Source: MAG-121220-bin8 sp964433845 (GTDB lineage Bacteria; Bacteroidota; Bacteroidia; Flavobacteriales; Flavobacteriaceae). Taken from it: 7,070 bases of DNA. This document shows positions 1 to 5,869 of the stretch, piece by piece. The DNA lies in assembly GCA_964433845.1 (NCBI GenBank), contig CAYSTA010000050.1:1-7070 (forward strand), in the 5' to 3' direction. Within the stretch, counting starts at the first letter, position 1. Every line of letters starts with the position of its first letter. The position numbers and the translations under genes are program-made. Under the pieces are notes generated by a model. That model was not told where the DNA came from and did not search any database. It was given only the letters and a program-made list of their open reading frames with translations.

Positions 1-7
1 TTTCATT

Positions 8-412
8 TTAATCGATAAACTGACCTGGTTTATTGAATTTAGAGATATCACATTTATCAAGTTTTCCAAATATTTTATATCTCTTTTTAGAAATATATCC
101 ATATATTAAATCTGATAGGGAAGTAGGTAATAATTTAAAAATCAATAAAACTTTCCAAAAACCCCCTATAGTTTTAAAAATCTCAAAAACTGCAGTTGAT
201 TTAGTATAAACCTGATCATTTTTTTGAAATATAACTGTTTCAAAATCAGGATTATTAAAATTTATTTTTTTAATTAATTCTTGTCCCTTTTCCCCTTGAA
301 GAGCAGCAAATCTTAATTGATAATTTCGATCTATTTTAACCAAAAAACCTATAAAGGAATTACATAAACCACAAATACCATCAAAATAAACTACGTTGTT
401 ATTCTTTTCCAT
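8..412 (-). CDS. DCC-family (DUF393/YuxK-like) thiol-disulfide oxidoreductase-like protein
   Basis: This 134-residue protein has the family's DxxCxxC signature near its N-terminus: D11, C14 and C17 within YFDGICGLCNSF. The family's FAALQ block is at residues 35-39. Its C-terminal R-Y-x-x-F-G-x-x-x-x-C stretch is at 111-121, and it ends in QFID, much like the usual RFLD ending. Length is normal for the family. DCC proteins are predicted redox proteins of the thioredoxin-like type, but their substrates are poorly known. Residues 85-107 are hydrophobic and could touch the membrane, though I see no signal peptide. The ATG at 412-410 follows an AAGGA at 8-nt spacing, which supports this start. The gene diverges from ung across a 63-bp gap. 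Family assignment is firm; the enzymatic role is inferred. Confidence 0.9.
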   Translation of the reverse strand: MEKNNNVVYFDGICGLCNSFIGFLVKIDRNYQLRFAALQGEKGQELIKKINFNNPDFETVIFQKNDQVYTKSTAVFEIFKTIGGFWKVLLIFKLLPTSLSDLIYGYISKKRYKIFGKLDKCDISKFNKPGQFID

Positions 413-420
413 TAAATTTT

Positions 421-425
421 TCCTT
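421..425 (-). promoter_or_regulatory. Shine-Dalgarno-like site of the DCC gene
   Basis: On the minus strand AAGGA sits 8 nt upstream of the ATG at 412. It is the only well-placed purine-rich site I found before any start codon in this window. Other starts are preceded by plain A/T-rich leaders, as is usual in Bacteroidota. It overlaps the TTG proposed as the -33 element of ung on the other strand, so it may be coincidental. Confidence 0.35.
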
Positions 426-453
426 GGGAATTGACAAAGTAATTATATATTTA
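424..453 (+). promoter_or_regulatory. Putative Bacteroidota-type promoter of ung
   Basis: TTG at 424-426 is followed after 19 bp by TATATTTA at 446-453. This matches the Bacteroidota pattern (TTG near -33, TAnnTTTG near -7) at all but the last base. The box ends 22 nt before the TTG start of ung, which implies a short leader. A TTGACA at 431-436 is also present, but no -10 box lies at standard spacing from it. Confidence 0.45.
435..442 (-). promoter_or_regulatory. Putative -7 box of the DCC gene promoter
   Basis: Read on the minus strand this is TTACTTTG, one mismatch from TAnnTTTG. It ends 22 nt before the ATG at 412. No TTG is found at the expected upstream distance. It lies inside the proposed ung promoter, so the two divergent promoters would overlap. 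Confidence 0.25.
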
Positions 454-475
454 AAAGTAAAAATAATCATTTTCA

Positions 476-1144
476 TTGAAGGTAAATATCGAAAAAAGTT
501 GGCTTAAAGTATTAGATAATGAATTTAATCAAGAATATTTTAATAATCTTTCAGATTTTGTAAAAAAACAGTATAATGCAAAGAAGTGTTATCCACCTGG
601 AAAACTAATCTTTTCTGCATTTGATAATTGTAGTTTAAATGATTTAAAAGTAGTAATAATAGGACAGGACCCATATCATGGTCCATTTCAAGCAAATGGA
701 CTGTGCTTTTCCGTTGATTCAAAGGTAGTTAACCCCCCTTCCTTAAACAATATATTTAAAGAAATTTCAACAGATTTAGATTGTATTTTAAGAACCGATG
801 GTGATCTGATTGATTGGTCTAATCAGGGTGTAATGCTTTTAAATTCTGTTTTAACTGTTGAAAATGGATTACCAGGAAGTCATTCAAATAGGGGGTGGGA
901 GAGATTTACTGATAATGTTATAAAAGTAATTTCTGATAAAAAGGAAAATATAGTATTTATGTTATGGGGAGGATATGCTAAAAAGAAAGAATCATTAATT
1001 ATAAATAACAATCACCTAATCTTAAAATCAGGTCATCCTTCACCATTAAGCGCAAATAAGGGCTATTGGTTTGGAAATAAGCATTTTAGCAAATGTAATA
1101 GCTACTTGATTAGGAATAATTTGTCACCTATCAAATGGGTTTAG
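476..1144 (+). CDS. ung: Uracil-DNA glycosylase, family 1
   Basis: This enzyme removes uracil from DNA, the first step of base-excision repair, and acts in the cytoplasm. The 222-residue protein carries the full family-1 set. The water-activating loop GQDPYHG is at 63-69 with catalytic D65. The proline loop NPPSLNN is at 86-92. The uracil-binding segment LLNSVLTV is at 121-128 with N123. The DNA-intercalation loop HPSPLSA is at 187-193 with H187. Asn and His positions coincide with E. coli Ung numbering, and length is typical. The start is a TTG at 476: an in-frame TAA lies 12 bases upstream at 464-466, and the next in-frame ATG is within the active-site region at residue 120. The N-terminal sequence from this TTG aligns well with the usual family N-terminus. 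The gene is probably transcribed alone or leads into the ybjQ gene 51 bp downstream, as no terminator is visible between them. Confidence 0.97.
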   Translation: MKVNIEKSWLKVLDNEFNQEYFNNLSDFVKKQYNAKKCYPPGKLIFSAFDNCSLNDLKVVIIGQDPYHGPFQANGLCFSVDSKVVNPPSLNNIFKEISTDLDCILRTDGDLIDWSNQGVMLLNSVLTVENGLPGSHSNRGWERFTDNVIKVISDKKENIVFMLWGGYAKKKESLIINNNHLILKSGHPSPLSANKGYWFGNKHFSKCNSYLIRNNLSPIKWV

Positions 1145-1170
1145 ATCAGAATATGTCGAGTTAATTTTCG

Positions 1171-1178
1171 TATATTTA
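1171..1178 (+). promoter_or_regulatory. Putative -7 box upstream of the ybjQ-like gene
   Basis: TATATTTA, one mismatch from TAnnTTTG and identical to the ung box, ends 17 nt before the ATG at 1196. No TTG element is found 17-21 bp upstream, so this is a half-supported promoter. Confidence 0.3.
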
Positions 1179-1195
1179 TAAAAAATAAAATTACT

Positions 1196-1510
1196 ATGTT
1201 AATTACTACAACAGAAACAATTCCAGGAAAAAACATATCTGAAATATTAGGTATAGCTAGAGGTTCCACCGTTAGGGCTAGAAATGTAGGAAAAGACATT
1301 TTTGCTGCTTTTAAAAACCTAGTTGGGGGTGAGATAGAAGAGTACACCAAACTTCAAGCAGACTCAAGAGAACAAGCATTATCAAGAATGGTTGAGGATG
1401 CTCAAAAAATTGGTGCAAATGCAGTTGTAAATGTTAGGCTTATGACTTCTGTTATATCACAAGGAGCAGCAGAAGTTTTAGCTTATGGCACTGCAGTTAA
1501 AACTAATTAA
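1196..1510 (+). CDS. YbjQ/UPF0145 family protein (DUF74)
   Basis: This 104-residue protein has the layout of the YbjQ family, annotated in databases as putative heavy-metal-binding and usually about 105 residues long. The N-terminal strand has TTTETIPGK (4-12). A GSTVRARNVGKDI segment follows (23-35), then VGGE at 43-46 and Y50. The helix ADSREQALSRM is at 55-65, followed by the conserved GANAVVNVRL (73-82) and the terminal AYGTAV (96-101). Members form small oligomeric alpha/beta barrels; the cellular role is not established and the metal-binding claim is weak. No signal peptide, so cytosolic. A 47-residue membrane ORF starts 2 bp after its stop, so the two are likely cotranscribed. Family call is firm; function is open. 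Confidence 0.92.
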   Translation: MLITTTETIPGKNISEILGIARGSTVRARNVGKDIFAAFKNLVGGEIEEYTKLQADSREQALSRMVEDAQKIGANAVVNVRLMTSVISQGAAEVLAYGTAVKTN

Positions 1511-1512
1511 AA

Positions 1513-1656
1513 ATGATAGAAATTATAAATTCAATTATTATGTACATTACATTCAATTATATTTTTTGGGGGATAGGTTTGATTTTGATTGTTGCTGCTA
1601 TTATTAATAGGTTTTCAAAATCTGATAAAGAAAAATTTGATAATAGAAAGAATTAA
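1513..1656 (+). CDS. Small single-span membrane protein, 47 residues
   Basis: An ATG 2 bp after the ybjQ-like stop opens a 47-codon frame ending in TAA at 1654-1656. The product has a hydrophobic core at about residues 8-31 (many Ile, Leu, Val, Phe, plus FWGIGLILIVAAII at 18-31). A charged, lysine-rich tail follows (NRFSKSDKEKFDNRKN, 32-47). This is the shape of a small membrane protein with its positive tail in the cytoplasm. I do not recognise a family. In favour of a real gene are the near-zero spacing after the upstream stop and the clean hydrophobic-then-charged pattern. Against it, AT-rich sequence readily produces Ile/Phe-rich frames by chance. A perfect TATATTTG box just after it marks the start of the next unit, consistent with this ORF ending the ybjQ unit. 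Confidence 0.55.
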   Translation: MIEIINSIIMYITFNYIFWGIGLILIVAAIINRFSKSDKEKFDNRKN

Positions 1657-1666
1657 TAATAAATAT

Positions 1667-1674
1667 TATATTTG
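1667..1674 (+). promoter_or_regulatory. Putative -7 box of the DUF805-like gene
   Basis: TATATTTG is an exact match to TAnnTTTG and ends 20 nt before the ATG at 1695. No TTG lies 17-21 bp upstream; the nearest, at 1637-1639, is 27 bp away. The 38-bp gap after the small ORF otherwise holds only A/T-rich leader. Confidence 0.4.
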
Positions 1675-1694
1675 AAAATTAAATTTTTCAAGCT

Positions 1695-2213
1695 ATGTTA
1701 AAATTTTTTCAATTTTCAGGGACAATAAGCGGAACAACATATTTCTTAAGAATGTTGTTTACCATTTTACTTTCTATACCAGGAATTATTTTAATTTTTT
1801 CTTTTTTTGGTAGTTATTTAATGAATGAGGGTTTTATTGATATGAATAACCCTGAAAGTTTTGATCAATTAGCTTTTCAGGAACAAATTGAAGCAAATCC
1901 TGAAGAGTTTTTTAGCAATCTGTGGTCTTCTTTCTCATCGGGGTGGATTATTGGTCTTATTATAGCTTTTTTACCAGCTATATGGTTTGCTTTAACTTCC
2001 TACTACAAAAGAATTTCTGCATTATTCTATGAGAATAGAAATAATATCTTTGCCATTATCATTGGATTTGAGATTATTGCTGATGCAACAGTATTTGGTG
2101 TTTTAAGCTCTATAAGCTTCCTTTCAACTACTTTTTCAATAATTTCTTCGTTAATATTTTTGTTTTTAATTTTTAAGAATTCCGATATAGATAAAGATGA
2201 TCACGAGGGTTAA
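1695..2213 (+). CDS. DUF805-like multi-span inner-membrane protein
   Basis: This 172-residue protein has about four hydrophobic spans: roughly 18-42, 84-103, 118-138 and 141-161. The N-terminal FFQFSGTISGTTYFLR (4-19) resembles the DUF805 opening, in which a short F-x-G-R-I-x-R-x-x-Y/F motif precedes the first span. LPAIWFALTSYYKRISAL (93-110) resembles the P-x-x-W-x-x-L-x-x-x-x-K-R region before that family's second pair of spans. The canonical H-D-x-G after the KR is missing, so membership is divergent. Residues 43-82 between spans 1 and 2 form a long acidic, Asn/Glu-rich loop. The C-terminus ends in a charged KNSDIDKDDHEG tail. The function of DUF805 proteins is unknown. The gene has its own promoter-like box, and its last four bases overlap the end of the convergent yciH gene. 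Confidence 0.7.
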   Translation: MLKFFQFSGTISGTTYFLRMLFTILLSIPGIILIFSFFGSYLMNEGFIDMNNPESFDQLAFQEQIEANPEEFFSNLWSSFSSGWIIGLIIAFLPAIWFALTSYYKRISALFYENRNNIFAIIIGFEIIADATVFGVLSSISFLSTTFSIISSLIFLFLIFKNSDIDKDDHEG

Positions 2214-2551
2214 CCTCCAACTCTTTTCACTGAATGCCCCATATCTATCAATATAGACGTAATCTTATCTCTATATTGACCTTGAATAATTATCTCCCCG
2301 TCTTTAATAGACCCACCAACTCCACATTTATTCTTAAGAAGTTTAGCCAAATCTTTGATCTCACTTTTTGTTCCCTTGAATCCTTTAATTAATGTAACAG
2401 GTTTTCCTGCTCTTCCTTTGATACTATAATGAGCCTCTAAAGATTGTTTTATTAGTTTACTTTTTCTATTAGTTGAAACAGAGTTAGCAGAAGATAATTC
2501 TGAAGTATTTATTAAAGATTTTAGATCAGAAAGTGAAGAGAACTTTTTCAT
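2210..2551 (-). CDS. yciH: SUI1/eIF1-like translation initiation factor (YciH family)
   Basis: This 113-residue protein carries a C-terminal SUI1 domain, at about residues 38-113. Its landmarks are GKPVTLIKGF (49-58), the conserved GVGGS loop (77-81) followed by GEIIIQG (85-91), then the closing helix and the GHSVKRVGG end (105-113). The first 35 residues are a Ser/Lys-rich tail. The bacterial YciH family binds the 30S subunit and is proposed to discriminate against incorrect initiation complexes; Bacteroidota proteins are typically annotated as translation initiation factor. Its ATG overlaps the TGA of the upstream oxygenase gene (ATGA, 2551-2548), so it is translationally coupled as the last gene of the ald operon. 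Its end overlaps the convergent DUF805-like gene by 4 bp. I saw no hairpin terminator there. Confidence 0.93.
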   Translation of the reverse strand: MKKFSSLSDLKSLINTSELSSANSVSTNRKSKLIKQSLEAHYSIKGRAGKPVTLIKGFKGTKSEIKDLAKLLKNKCGVGGSIKDGEIIIQGQYRDKITSILIDMGHSVKRVGG

Positions 2552-3498
2552 TCTTTTTTCATAACTCCGATATCAATCAATCTATTAATTAAAAAATCAT
2601 GCGCCGTGATATCTTCAAATTTTTTAGGATTATTTTCATTAATACAATTTTCTAGGACATTAAGCTTCATTGATCCTATAGGATGTAAGAAAAAAGGTAT
2701 AGAATATCTTGATTTTCCCCATAATTCTCTTGGAGGATTGACTACTCTATGAATAGTAGATTTTAATTTATCATTAGTATACCTTGAAAGCATGTCACCC
2801 ACATTGATTACAATTTCATCTTCAGCAGCAATTGCATCAATCCATTCTCCTTTGTTGTTTTTAACCTGTAAACCCTTTCCATGGGCACCCATTAAAAGAG
2901 TAATAAGATTAATATCTCCGTGTGCAGCTGCTCTAACAGCTTTTTTTGGTTCTCTTTTAATAGGAGGGTAGTGGATAGGTCTTAATATACTATTGCCATT
3001 TATAACAAATTTGTCAAAATGATTTTCTTCTAACTTTAAAAACATGGAAATAGCTCTTAGTACATAAACAGCTGTTTTTTCTAAAGCTTTGAAAGCTTCT
3101 TTACCTGCCTTATTAAATTCAGGAAGCTCATCAACAATAATATTATCAGGATAATTGTAATTATTGTTTTTATTATCTAAAAACTGTCCAAAATGCCAAA
3201 ACTCTTTTAAATCACCTTCTTTTTTTCCTTTTGCATGTTCTTTCCCAAAAGAAGTATAACCTCTTTGACCTTTATAACCATCAAATTCATATTTACTTTT
3301 TGTTTCCTGAGGTAAATCGAAAAACTTTTTTATCTGCACATACAAATTATCTGTGTTGTCTTTTGTAAGAAAATGACCTTTTAAAGCAATAAAACCAATT
3401 TCTTGATAAGCCTTGCCAATTCTTTTTACAAAGTCTTTTTTTAAAGAATCATTATTAGATAAAAAATCGGATAAGTCTAATGAAGGAATATTAGGCAT
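2548..3498 (-). CDS. Isopenicillin-N-synthase-like 2-oxoglutarate/Fe(II) oxygenase
   Basis: This 316-residue protein has the two-domain plan of the IPNS/plant-type dioxygenases. An N-terminal DIOX_N domain (about 3-115, IPSLDLSDF and AYQEIGFIALKGH) is followed by a double-stranded beta-helix (about 168-275). The iron ligands are visible: H193 and D195 in AAHGDINLITLL, and H250 in STIHRVVNPP. R264 and S266 in the R-Y-S motif are the usual 2-oxoglutarate carboxylate binders, so it probably uses 2OG rather than being a true IPNS. No signal peptide, so cytosolic. The substrate cannot be read from sequence, and no antibiotic, ethylene or flavonoid pathway genes are nearby. It lies 2 bp after ald and overlaps yciH by 4 bp. 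The ATG at 3498 gives the N-terminus expected for the family. Confidence 0.9.
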   Translation of the reverse strand: MPNIPSLDLSDFLSNNDSLKKDFVKRIGKAYQEIGFIALKGHFLTKDNTDNLYVQIKKFFDLPQETKSKYEFDGYKGQRGYTSFGKEHAKGKKEGDLKEFWHFGQFLDNKNNNYNYPDNIIVDELPEFNKAGKEAFKALEKTAVYVLRAISMFLKLEENHFDKFVINGNSILRPIHYPPIKREPKKAVRAAAHGDINLITLLMGAHGKGLQVKNNKGEWIDAIAAEDEIVINVGDMLSRYTNDKLKSTIHRVVNPPRELWGKSRYSIPFFLHPIGSMKLNVLENCINENNPKKFEDITAHDFLINRLIDIGVMKKE

Positions 3499-3500
3499 AA

Positions 3501-4613
3501 TTAAATAATATCATTTAAATCCGTATAATCAAGATCAAAAGCATCAGCAACAGCCTTATAAACAATTTTACCATTTATTATATTCAAACCTAATCTCAAA
3601 GAGTCATCATCATTACAAGCATTCTTCCAACCTTTATTAGCAATTGACAAGCCTCTGCTTATAGTAGCATTAGTCAACGCTTCAGTTGAAGTTACAGGAA
3701 CTGCACCAGGCATGTTTGCAACACTATAATGAAGGACATCATCAATAACATAAGTAGGGTTTTTATGAGTAGTTGGGTGAGTTGTTTCAAAGCAACCACC
3801 TTGATCTACAGCTACATCTACTAAAACAGTGCCTTTTTTTAGATGTTTCAACATTTTTTTGGTAATAAGATTTGGTGCTTTTGCACCAGGAATTAATACT
3901 GCTCCAATAATTAAATGAGCATCTTTTATAGCCTCTAGTATATTATATGTATTTGAAAATTGAGTATTAACATTTTTTGGCATAATATTGTCTAGTTTTC
4001 TCAACCTATCTAAACTAATATCAAAAATTGTAACATTTGCACCTAATCCCGAAGCCATTTTAGCAGCTTGTGTTCCAACAACTCCACCTCCCAGTACTAT
4101 AACATTTGCTGGCTTAACTCCAGGAACTCCACCTAACAAAATTCCATGACCACTTTGAGGTTTTTCTAAAAATTTAGCGCCTTGTTGAGTAGCCATCCTT
4201 CCAGCAACCTCAGACATTGGTGTTAAAAGGGGTAGAGAATAATCATCATTTTGGACAGTCTCATAAGCTATACATATTGCTTGACTCTTTATCATAGCTT
4301 CAGTTAATTCTTTGGAAGAAGCAAAATGAAAAAAAGTATATATGATTTGATTTTTTTTAATTAAGGGATATTCTTGCTTTAAAGGTTCCTTTACCTTTAC
4401 TATCATGTCTGATTTTGAATAAATTTCTTCCATAGAATTGCATATTTCAGCTCCAACACTTGAATATAATTCATCTGAAAATCCACTACCTAATCCAGCA
4501 CCTTTTTCTACATAAACTGTATGACCGTTTCTAATAAAAGAATTAACACCAGAAGGAGTCATACCTACTCTAAATTCGTTGTTTTTTATTTCTTTAGGAA
4601 TCCCAATTATCAT
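3501..4613 (-). CDS. ald: Alanine dehydrogenase
   Basis: This enzyme catalyses the NAD-dependent, reversible oxidative deamination of L-alanine to pyruvate and ammonium in the cytosol. The 370-residue length is standard. Visible landmarks are the N-terminal IGIPKEIKNNEFRVGMTP with R15 and KVKEP with K75, both pyruvate-binding positions. Catalytic H96 is in TFFHFA. The Rossmann loop VLGGGVVG is at 173-180, with D198 at the end of the second strand contacting the NAD ribose. Catalytic D270 is in VAVDQGG, followed by the C-terminal HYSVANMPGAVPVTST. All residue numbers match the characterised M. tuberculosis enzyme, so it is expected to be active. It is the first gene of a tight three-gene operon with the 2OG oxygenase and yciH, with a convincing promoter in the 78-bp gap upstream. 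Confidence 0.97.
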   Translation of the reverse strand: MIIGIPKEIKNNEFRVGMTPSGVNSFIRNGHTVYVEKGAGLGSGFSDELYSSVGAEICNSMEEIYSKSDMIVKVKEPLKQEYPLIKKNQIIYTFFHFASSKELTEAMIKSQAICIAYETVQNDDYSLPLLTPMSEVAGRMATQQGAKFLEKPQSGHGILLGGVPGVKPANVIVLGGGVVGTQAAKMASGLGANVTIFDISLDRLRKLDNIMPKNVNTQFSNTYNILEAIKDAHLIIGAVLIPGAKAPNLITKKMLKHLKKGTVLVDVAVDQGGCFETTHPTTHKNPTYVIDDVLHYSVANMPGAVPVTSTEALTNATISRGLSIANKGWKNACNDDDSLRLGLNIINGKIVYKAVADAFDLDYTDLNDII

Positions 4614-4632
4614 TTTAATATTTATAATTATA

Positions 4633-4664
4633 CATAGTTAATCACAATTAATCAATTTACAAAA
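4633..4664 (-). promoter_or_regulatory. ald: Putative promoter of the ald operon
   Basis: On the minus strand TTTTG (4664-4660) is followed after exactly 19 bp by TAACTATG (4640-4633), one mismatch from TAnnTTTG. The -7 box ends 19 nt before the ald ATG at 4613. Spacing and motif both match the Bacteroidota sigma-A pattern. The rest of this gap shows no hairpin for the upstream amidohydrolase gene. Confidence 0.45.
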
Positions 4665-4691
4665 CTATTATTCATTCAAAGAACAGAAAGA

Positions 4692-5867
4692 TTATTCAAA
4701 TAATTTTTTGTCAATAGAAGGAAATAATTTTAAAGCATTTTTATAATATATTTTTTTTAAAACATCATCTGGAAGATCAAGGCCATACATTTTCCAAAGA
4801 CCATGTCTTTTTCTATAATAATCGAAGTATTCATCTTTGGTTTCCAGAACTCTAAAATATACATCAAATTCAGACTTTTTATAAGTATCCTTTCCAAACA
4901 TAATTCTATCTTGATAATCTATAAAAAATTGTCTTGCTCTTCTAGGTTGTCTTCCTAATTCACCTATTACAGCACCAAACTCTGTATATACATTTGGAAG
5001 ACTATCTAAATGTCTTTCCAGTTTATCTAAATTATTTGCCATCCAACCCATATGTGCATTAATAAAAATAGTATTTGGATGATTTTTAAACATGTTATAT
5101 TGTTCATTCATTACAGTATCAAAAGATGGAAATTTATCCTGAGGTCTAAAACTCCTAGGCTTTTGTCTAGCATGAAGCCATCTTTCATTATACTTATCTA
5201 TTGGATCAAAGAAGGGGGAGGGTTCACCAGAATGAATTAGAACAGGTATATTAAGATCTGCACAAGTTTCCCAAATCGGTGAAAGTCTTTTATCGTCTAC
5301 CTTAACTCTAATACCTTTCGAATCTTTAAGATTAAGTCCTAAGTTCTTATAAATTTTTAAGCCAATTGCTCCATCTTTAACAGCGTTTCTTAGAATTTTA
5401 ATAGATGAAACAGCAAAATCTTTGTCATCTATTTTATTTAGGTCAAGATTAACAAAAACACCAAATCTATTAGGATAATTTTCTCTTACATTTTTTAAAG
5501 ATTTAGAAAGATTTAAATCCATTAGAGATTGATTTCCAGAAAAAGTTCCAAAACCTGATCCACTTAGGTTAATCATATATTGCATATTTAAGCTATCCAT
5601 TTCTTTTACAATTCCAGAAAGGTCTTTAATTGGCATATCCCAATGATGACTATGAACATCAATAAATGGGAATTTCGATTTGTTTGTTGGATTTTCTGGA
5701 ACAACTAGAGTAGAAATTGGAGAATATTCTTCAATATCCATTAAATTATTCTTTTCTTGAATCTTATCAATTACAAAATAGGAAACACCTCCAAATACTA
5801 AAACAATAATTAGAAGAGAAAATAAAAAGAGTAGGGCTTTTAAAAAATTTTTAAAAGAAAAAAGCAT
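4692..5867 (-). CDS. Membrane-anchored Amidohydrolase_2 family metal-dependent hydrolase
   Basis: This 391-residue protein begins with a signal-anchor-like segment: lysines at 6 and 10, hydrophobic span about 11-33. This places the catalytic domain outside the inner membrane. The TIM-barrel domain (about 66-387) has the Amidohydrolase_2 landmarks. H72 and H74 are in FIDVHSHHWD. GLKIYKNLGL (169-178) carries K171. H212 is in LIHSGEP, H272 in NAHMGW, and the last-strand Asp is D327 in MFGKDTY. That motif is more often FGTD in the family. ELGRQPRRARQFF (303-315) and the C-terminal IYYKNALKLF (373-382) are also typical. The superfamily hydrolyses or decarboxylates varied small molecules; the substrate here is unknown. 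It starts 2 bp after the DUF2911 gene and is very likely cotranscribed. I see no terminator before the ald promoter. Confidence 0.85.
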   Translation of the reverse strand: MLFSFKNFLKALLFLFSLLIIVLVFGGVSYFVIDKIQEKNNLMDIEEYSPISTLVVPENPTNKSKFPFIDVHSHHWDMPIKDLSGIVKEMDSLNMQYMINLSGSGFGTFSGNQSLMDLNLSKSLKNVRENYPNRFGVFVNLDLNKIDDKDFAVSSIKILRNAVKDGAIGLKIYKNLGLNLKDSKGIRVKVDDKRLSPIWETCADLNIPVLIHSGEPSPFFDPIDKYNERWLHARQKPRSFRPQDKFPSFDTVMNEQYNMFKNHPNTIFINAHMGWMANNLDKLERHLDSLPNVYTEFGAVIGELGRQPRRARQFFIDYQDRIMFGKDTYKKSEFDVYFRVLETKDEYFDYYRKRHGLWKMYGLDLPDDVLKKIYYKNALKLFPSIDKKLFE

Positions 5868-5869
5868 GG

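Noticed and set aside
1..6. ATG AAA on the minus strand one base after the DCC stop, a possible next gene in an operon.
   Set aside because: Only two codons lie inside the window, so it cannot be supported as a gene.
431..436. TTGACA as a classic sigma-70 -35 box for ung.
   Set aside because: No -10 hexamer lies 16-18 bp downstream; the Bacteroidota-type pair at 424-453 fits better.
540..722. Minus-strand 60-residue frame inside ung.
   Set aside because: It is antisense to well-conserved ung coding sequence, including the GQDPYHG codons, and resembles no family I know.
1141..1350. Minus-strand 69-residue frame over the start of the ybjQ-like gene.
   Set aside because: Antisense shadow of a recognised family with no promoter or start-site support.
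2548..3498. True isopenicillin N synthase, implying a beta-lactam cluster.
   Set aside because: The R-Y-S motif fits 2OG use, and no peptide synthetase or other beta-lactam genes are nearby.
5052..5240. Plus-strand 62-residue frame inside the amidohydrolase gene.
   Set aside because: Antisense shadow across the conserved barrel region.
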